Of a stretch of 17,434 nucleotides of DNA, positions 14,701 to 17,434 are shown piece by piece (positions within the stretch are counted from its first letter, which is position 1; the number at the start of each line of letters is the position of its first letter). The DNA comes from JBPEWY01 sp052032225 (GTDB taxonomy: Bacteria > Bacteroidota > Bacteroidia > Flavobacteriales > Flavobacteriaceae). Below the pieces are notes generated by a model. The model saw nothing but the letters and a program-made list of their open reading frames with translations. It searched no databases and was not told the DNA's origin. Location: contig JBPEWY010000009.1 of the NCBI GenBank assembly GCA_052032225.1, positions 1 to 17,434 of the forward strand, written 5' to 3'. The position numbers and the translations under genes are program-made.

Positions 14701-15117
14701 TTATTGGTAAGGCTCTCCAATCCCTTTTTCTAAATATTGTCGTAAACTCTCTAAATAACGTCCCCAAGAAAAAGAGCATTGCGCATAAAAATCATCATCT
14801 TTTTTCCAATTTGAATGTTCAAATTTAATACGTGTTTTATTGTTGTTAGTATCTAAACTAAATTTGATTGATGTGTTAATCCATTCCGGAGCAGACTTAA
14901 TACATTTCCATTCTACGTAATTACCGGGAGCTAATTTTACAACCTGCATAGTATTAAAAAAATTGGGTGGAAAATTAAACTCTAACAATTTTCCTTCTTC
15001 TGGATTGCCGGCTGTATGCACTGTCCACCAAGACTGTAGTCCTTCTAAAGTTGTAAGTGCGTTATAAACAGCATCAATAGGAGCGCTGCAATGAAATAAA
15101 TGCTTAATACTGTACAT
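14701..15117 (-). CDS. SRPBCC protein, AHSA1-like
   Basis: The 138 residues are a single, soluble START/Bet v 1-like domain. It begins YSIKHLFHCSAPIDAVYNALTTLEGLQSWWT (about 2-32), the common entry pattern of AHSA1 (activator of Hsp90 ATPase homologue 1-like) proteins. Further landmarks are GNYVEWKCIKSAPEW (about 65-79), IKFEHSNW (about 97-104) and the long terminal helix FSWGRYLESLRQYLEKGIGEP. Bacterial members do not act with Hsp90 as far as known; several accompany ArsR-type regulators or resistance genes. No ArsR regulator is seen here. It starts seven bases after the PhnB-like gene, which indicates co-transcription. Confidence 0.9.
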   Translation of the reverse strand: MYSIKHLFHCSAPIDAVYNALTTLEGLQSWWTVHTAGNPEEGKLLEFNFPPNFFNTMQVVKLAPGNYVEWKCIKSAPEWINTSIKFSLDTNNNKTRIKFEHSNWKKDDDFYAQCSFSWGRYLESLRQYLEKGIGEPYQ

Positions 15118-15124
15118 AAACTAC

Positions 15125-15535
15125 TTATTTATGCTCACTACTTACCATCCATTGTACACCAAATTTATCTACCAGCATACCAAATTTCCCTCCCCAAAAA
15201 ACTTCCTGAAAAGGCATAACATCTTTACCTCCTTCGGCTAAACTTTTGTAAATAGCATACGCTTGGTCTTCACTTTTTATATTTAGACTCAAATGGTAAT
15301 TGTTACCTTGGTTAAATGGCATTTGCCCTGTATTATCTGACCCCATTATAATTATACCATTGCATTCAAGAGTGCAATGCATAATTTTATTGTGTATTTC
15401 TTTAGGAAAAGAAGACCCGTTTGGTGCTTCAGAAAAACGCATCATCATACTAATCTCTCCGCCTAAAACATCAGCATAAAAATTCATTGCTTCTTCGCAA
15501 TTTCCATTAAATGTTAAATAAGGATTAAGCTGCAT
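15125..15535 (-). CDS. VOC family protein, PhnB-like
   Basis: The 136 residues match the PhnB/YjdN branch of the VOC superfamily. It begins MQLNPYLTFNGNCEEAMNFYADVLGGEI (1-28), then has KIMHCTLECNGIIIMGSD (about 50-67), NNYHLSLNIKSEDQAYAIYKSLAEGGKDVMPFQEVFWGGKFGMLVDKFGVQWMVS (about 78-132). E. coli PhnB itself has no proven activity, despite old annotation as a methyltransferase. Potential metal-site residues are hard to assign from one sequence. It is the first gene of the five-gene cassette. The 40 bases before it contain TATCTTTA (15562-15569, minus), a 7-of-8 match to the -7 consensus, but read-through from trmH is also possible. Confidence 0.9.
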   Translation of the reverse strand: MQLNPYLTFNGNCEEAMNFYADVLGGEISMMMRFSEAPNGSSFPKEIHNKIMHCTLECNGIIIMGSDNTGQMPFNQGNNYHLSLNIKSEDQAYAIYKSLAEGGKDVMPFQEVFWGGKFGMLVDKFGVQWMVSSEHK

Positions 15536-15575
15536 TGGTATTGTTTTTAGTTGATTTTTATTAAAGATACGACTT

Positions 15576-16241
15576 TTACTTTTGATTTTTTTCTGTGTAA
15601 AACCTCTCTACAATGGCATCAGAGCTTTTTATGGTATTTTTTGCCCACTGCAAACGTATAGCTTGTTTTTCTGTTTCTGTAAGTTGCCAATTTATATTAG
15701 ATCTTTTTAGTTTTTGAGTTACATGCTGTAAAATTATTGCAGCAGAAACAGATATGTTTAAGCTTTCACTAAAACCAAACATAGGAATTTTTAAATGTTC
15801 GTCTGCTTGCTGTAAAACAGTTTCAGAAAGCCCTTCTTTTTCTGTACCAAAAAAGAATGCGGTAGGTTCTGTAACTTCAAAATCATGCAGCACTACAGAG
15901 TTAGTATGGGGCGTTGTCGCTACAATTTTATATCCTTTATCTCTTAAATGATCTATGCAGTCTGTAGTTGATTTATAACGCTCTACATTTACCCATTTTT
16001 GAGCTCCCATTGCTATATTTTTATCTAAACGTTTCCCAAAACGTTCTTCTATAACATGAGCCGTTTGCACACCAAAAACATCACAGCTTCTAATTACTGC
16101 ACTGGTGTTGTGCACCTGAAAAACATCTTCTATCGCTACTGTTATAAAATTAGTTCTCTCTTGTAGTACTTGGGTAAACTTTTGTTTGCGTTCGGGAGTT
16201 AAATAACCTTCTAAATACTCCAATAACTGTAGGTCTACCAT
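15576..16241 (-). CDS. trmH: tRNA (guanosine(18)-2'-O)-methyltransferase, TrmH family
   Basis: TrmH is a SPOUT enzyme that methylates the 2'-OH of G18 in the tRNA D-loop. The 221 residues match E. coli TrmH (229). All three SpoU motifs are present: VHNTSAVIRSCDVFG (43-57) with catalytic R51, FFFGTEKEGLS (129-139) and MFGFSESLNISVSAAIIL (154-171) forming the knot and SAM pocket. The N-terminal basic segment and the C-terminal tail (about 180-221) match the extensions that bind tRNA in TrmH rather than rRNA-specific relatives. Minus-strand TATATTTG (16255-16262) gives an exact -7 match about 14 bases before the ATG. The VOC cassette follows 40 bases downstream. Confidence 0.94.
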   Translation of the reverse strand: MVDLQLLEYLEGYLTPERKQKFTQVLQERTNFITVAIEDVFQVHNTSAVIRSCDVFGVQTAHVIEERFGKRLDKNIAMGAQKWVNVERYKSTTDCIDHLRDKGYKIVATTPHTNSVVLHDFEVTEPTAFFFGTEKEGLSETVLQQADEHLKIPMFGFSESLNISVSAAIILQHVTQKLKRSNINWQLTETEKQAIRLQWAKNTIKSSDAIVERFYTEKNQK

Positions 16242-16254
16242 CTTAATTTTTCAT

Positions 16255-16262
16255 CAAATATA
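16255..16262 (-). promoter_or_regulatory. Candidate -7 element of trmH
   Basis: Read on the minus strand this is TATATTTG, an exact match to TAnnTTTG. It would start transcription around 16249, leaving a leader of under ten bases before the trmH ATG at 16241. No -33 TTG is visible in the short space before the divergent gene. Confidence 0.35.
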
Positions 16263-16285
16263 AAGAAACTTCTATTTTTACACTT

Positions 16286-16960
16286 ATGAAGCATATAGTA
16301 GTATTAACAGGAGCCGGTATAAGTGCAGAAAGTGGTTTAAAAACGTTTAGAGATGCTGATGGTTTATGGGAAGGGCATGACGTTATGGAAGTAGCATCGC
16401 CAACAGGATTTGCAAACAACCCAGAATTAGTATTAGAGTTTTATAACCAACGCAGAAGACAGTTATTAGAAGTTAAACCCAATAAAGCGCATTATGCCTT
16501 AGCCGAGCTTGAAAAAAACTACCAAGTAACCATAGTTACCCAAAATGTAGATGATTTACATGAACGTGCCGGTAGCAATAATGTAATTCATTTACATGGT
16601 GAGCTTTTAAAGGTTAGAAGTACCCATGATGAAAGCTATGTATTAGATTGGAAAACTGATTTAAAACTGGGCGATTGCTGTGAAAATGGTTATCAGTTGC
16701 GACCTCATATTGTTTGGTTTGGAGAGCCGGTGCCAATGATAGAGAAAGCTATAGAAATTTGTGAAACAGCCGATATTTTACTTATTATCGGAACCAGCTT
16801 ACAGGTGTATCCGGCTGCAGGATTAATAAATTATGCGCCCCCTAAAGCTAAAATTTATTATATAGACCCGAATCCGGTTATAAGTAGTACAACACAAATA
16901 ACCGTTATCCCTGAAAAAGCAACAACCGGAGTACCAAAAGCTATTTCTTTACTTGCTTAA
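16286..16960 (+). CDS. cobB: NAD-dependent protein deacylase, sirtuin class III (CobB-like)
   Basis: Sirtuins remove acyl groups from lysine using NAD and release nicotinamide and O-acyl-ADP-ribose. The 224 residues carry the NAD-binding motif VLTGAGISAESGLKTFRD (6-23), the substrate-choice motif F52-YNQRR (Y53 and R56, the pair linked to desuccinylase and demalonylase activity in class III), TQNVDDLHERAG (85-96), catalytic H104 in HLHGEL, HIVWFGE (141-147) and the IGTSLQVYPAA loop. The small domain lacks the usual two CxxC pairs: only C131-C132 remain, in GDCCENG. The zinc site is therefore probably absent. The 3' end overlaps the convergent glycosyltransferase gene by 12 bases. The gene is divergent from trmH with 44 bases between. 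Confidence 0.94.
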   Translation: MKHIVVLTGAGISAESGLKTFRDADGLWEGHDVMEVASPTGFANNPELVLEFYNQRRRQLLEVKPNKAHYALAELEKNYQVTIVTQNVDDLHERAGSNNVIHLHGELLKVRSTHDESYVLDWKTDLKLGDCCENGYQLRPHIVWFGEPVPMIEKAIEICETADILLIIGTSLQVYPAAGLINYAPPKAKIYYIDPNPVISSTTQITVIPEKATTGVPKAISLLA

Positions 16961-17434
16961 TTTATTTTTAGTTTCTATCCACTTTGCTAAATACATTGTG
17001 CTTTTATGGTTATGGTGTTGTAACATAGCGCCTATAAAATTTTGCGTTCTATGTTCCGGCAAATTATTTAAAAGTTTTGTTGTTGCGTTTATTAAATTTT
17101 TGGCATGAACTTTTTTAGTAAATCTTTCTTTTAAGATAGTATAACCATTTGCCTGAGCTTCACTCCAAAGAGGTTTATTAGCATAAAGCTTAACAGCTGC
17201 AGCAGCAAACTCTTTAGCGGTTTGGGCAACAATACCGTTTGGCGTTAATGTACCAAACATGCCTTCTGCCCCAATAGGTGTTGTAACACAGGGTGTGCCA
17301 TTTACCATTGCATCTATTAGTTTTCCTTTTAAGCCTGCGCCAAAACGTAAAGGCACTAAACAAACCCTATACTGCTGCATAACAGTATGAACGCTTTCTG
17401 CCCACCCCTTTATTAAAAAACCTTCTTTAACGCT
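16949..17434 (-). CDS. Glycosyltransferase family 4-like protein (N-terminus beyond window edge)
   Basis: The frame is open from the right edge (17434) to the stop at 16949, giving 161 residues; the ATG at 17380 is internal, since the family pattern continues upstream of it. The visible part is the C-terminal GT-B lobe. It starts with GFLIKGWAESVHTVMQQYRVCLVPLRF, followed by GAGLKGKLIDAMVNGTPCVTTPIGAEGM, the nucleotide-sugar donor-binding pattern of Glycos_transf_1 proteins. The usual glutamate of LLEAM is aspartate here (LIDAM). After about residue 110 a helical tail without clear family features follows. It probably builds cell-surface polysaccharide or glycoprotein glycans. Acceptor and donor cannot be told. 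Its 3' end overlaps the convergent sirtuin gene. Confidence 0.88.
   Translation of the reverse strand, partial: SVKEGFLIKGWAESVHTVMQQYRVCLVPLRFGAGLKGKLIDAMVNGTPCVTTPIGAEGMFGTLTPNGIVAQTAKEFAAAAVKLYANKPLWSEAQANGYTILKERFTKKVHAKNLINATTKLLNNLPEHRTQNFIGAMLQHHNHKSTMYLAKWIETKNKLSK

Noticed and set aside
1..17434. Mobile element, phage, toxin-antitoxin, CRISPR or defence island
   Set aside because: No transposase, integrase, tandem repeat-spacer array, tRNA-flanked boundary or known defence domain was seen; gene content and base composition look uniform and chromosomal.

Overview
The window looks like a chromosomal segment from a marine-type member of the Flavobacteriaceae (phylum Bacteroidota). Four things support this: low G+C with A/T-rich third codon positions; an Oar-like TonB-dependent receptor with an N-terminal carboxypeptidase-regulatory-like domain; almost no Shine-Dalgarno sequences; and several matches to the Bacteroidota sigma-factor consensus (TTG about 19 bp before TAnnTTTG). 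No genus can be named safely. I see no transposase, phage gene, tRNA, rRNA or CRISPR array. Most of the window is ordinary core genome, and no gap between genes exceeds about 245 bp.

Layout. Bases 1-2243 (minus) hold the N-terminal 747 codons of a TonB-dependent receptor cut by the window edge. Next come the ribosomal genes rpsF-rpsR-rplI (minus, 3450 to 2342), with a well-formed promoter in front and a perfect hairpin terminator behind. A 242-bp divergent region separates rpsF from a LytTR-type response regulator (3693-4385, plus). That region carries four phased direct repeats that look like the regulator's own operator. It is followed by priA, a YihY/BrkB-family membrane protein and nadC (all minus, read nadC to yihY to priA). 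Divergent from nadC are rlmH and a RdgB/HAM1 nucleotide pyrophosphatase, then a DEAD-box RNA helicase with a DbpA-type RNA-binding domain and a structured leader of about 105 nt. A small exported protein with a carboxypeptidase-regulatory-like domain and a SanA-like membrane protein close the plus-strand run at 13137.

The segment from 16241 back to 13144 (minus) reads trmH, a PhnB-like VOC protein, an AHSA1-type SRPBCC protein, a membrane-anchored SRPBCC protein, a second VOC protein and an exported DinB-like protein. The last five are tightly packed small ligand-binding or hydrophobic-pocket folds and look like one transcription unit. Divergent from trmH is a class III sirtuin (cobB-like) without the usual zinc cysteines. 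It converges with, and overlaps by 12 bp, the 3' end of a family 4 glycosyltransferase that runs off the right edge.

Functional themes are translation and RNA metabolism (S6, S18, L9, RlmH, TrmH, DEAD-box helicase), replication restart (PriA), NAD metabolism (NadC, sirtuin) and the cell envelope (receptor, YihY, SanA, glycosyltransferase). The least explained parts are the phased repeats before the LytTR regulator, the structured helicase leader and the VOC/SRPBCC/DinB cassette. None clearly amounts to a new system, but each can be tested.
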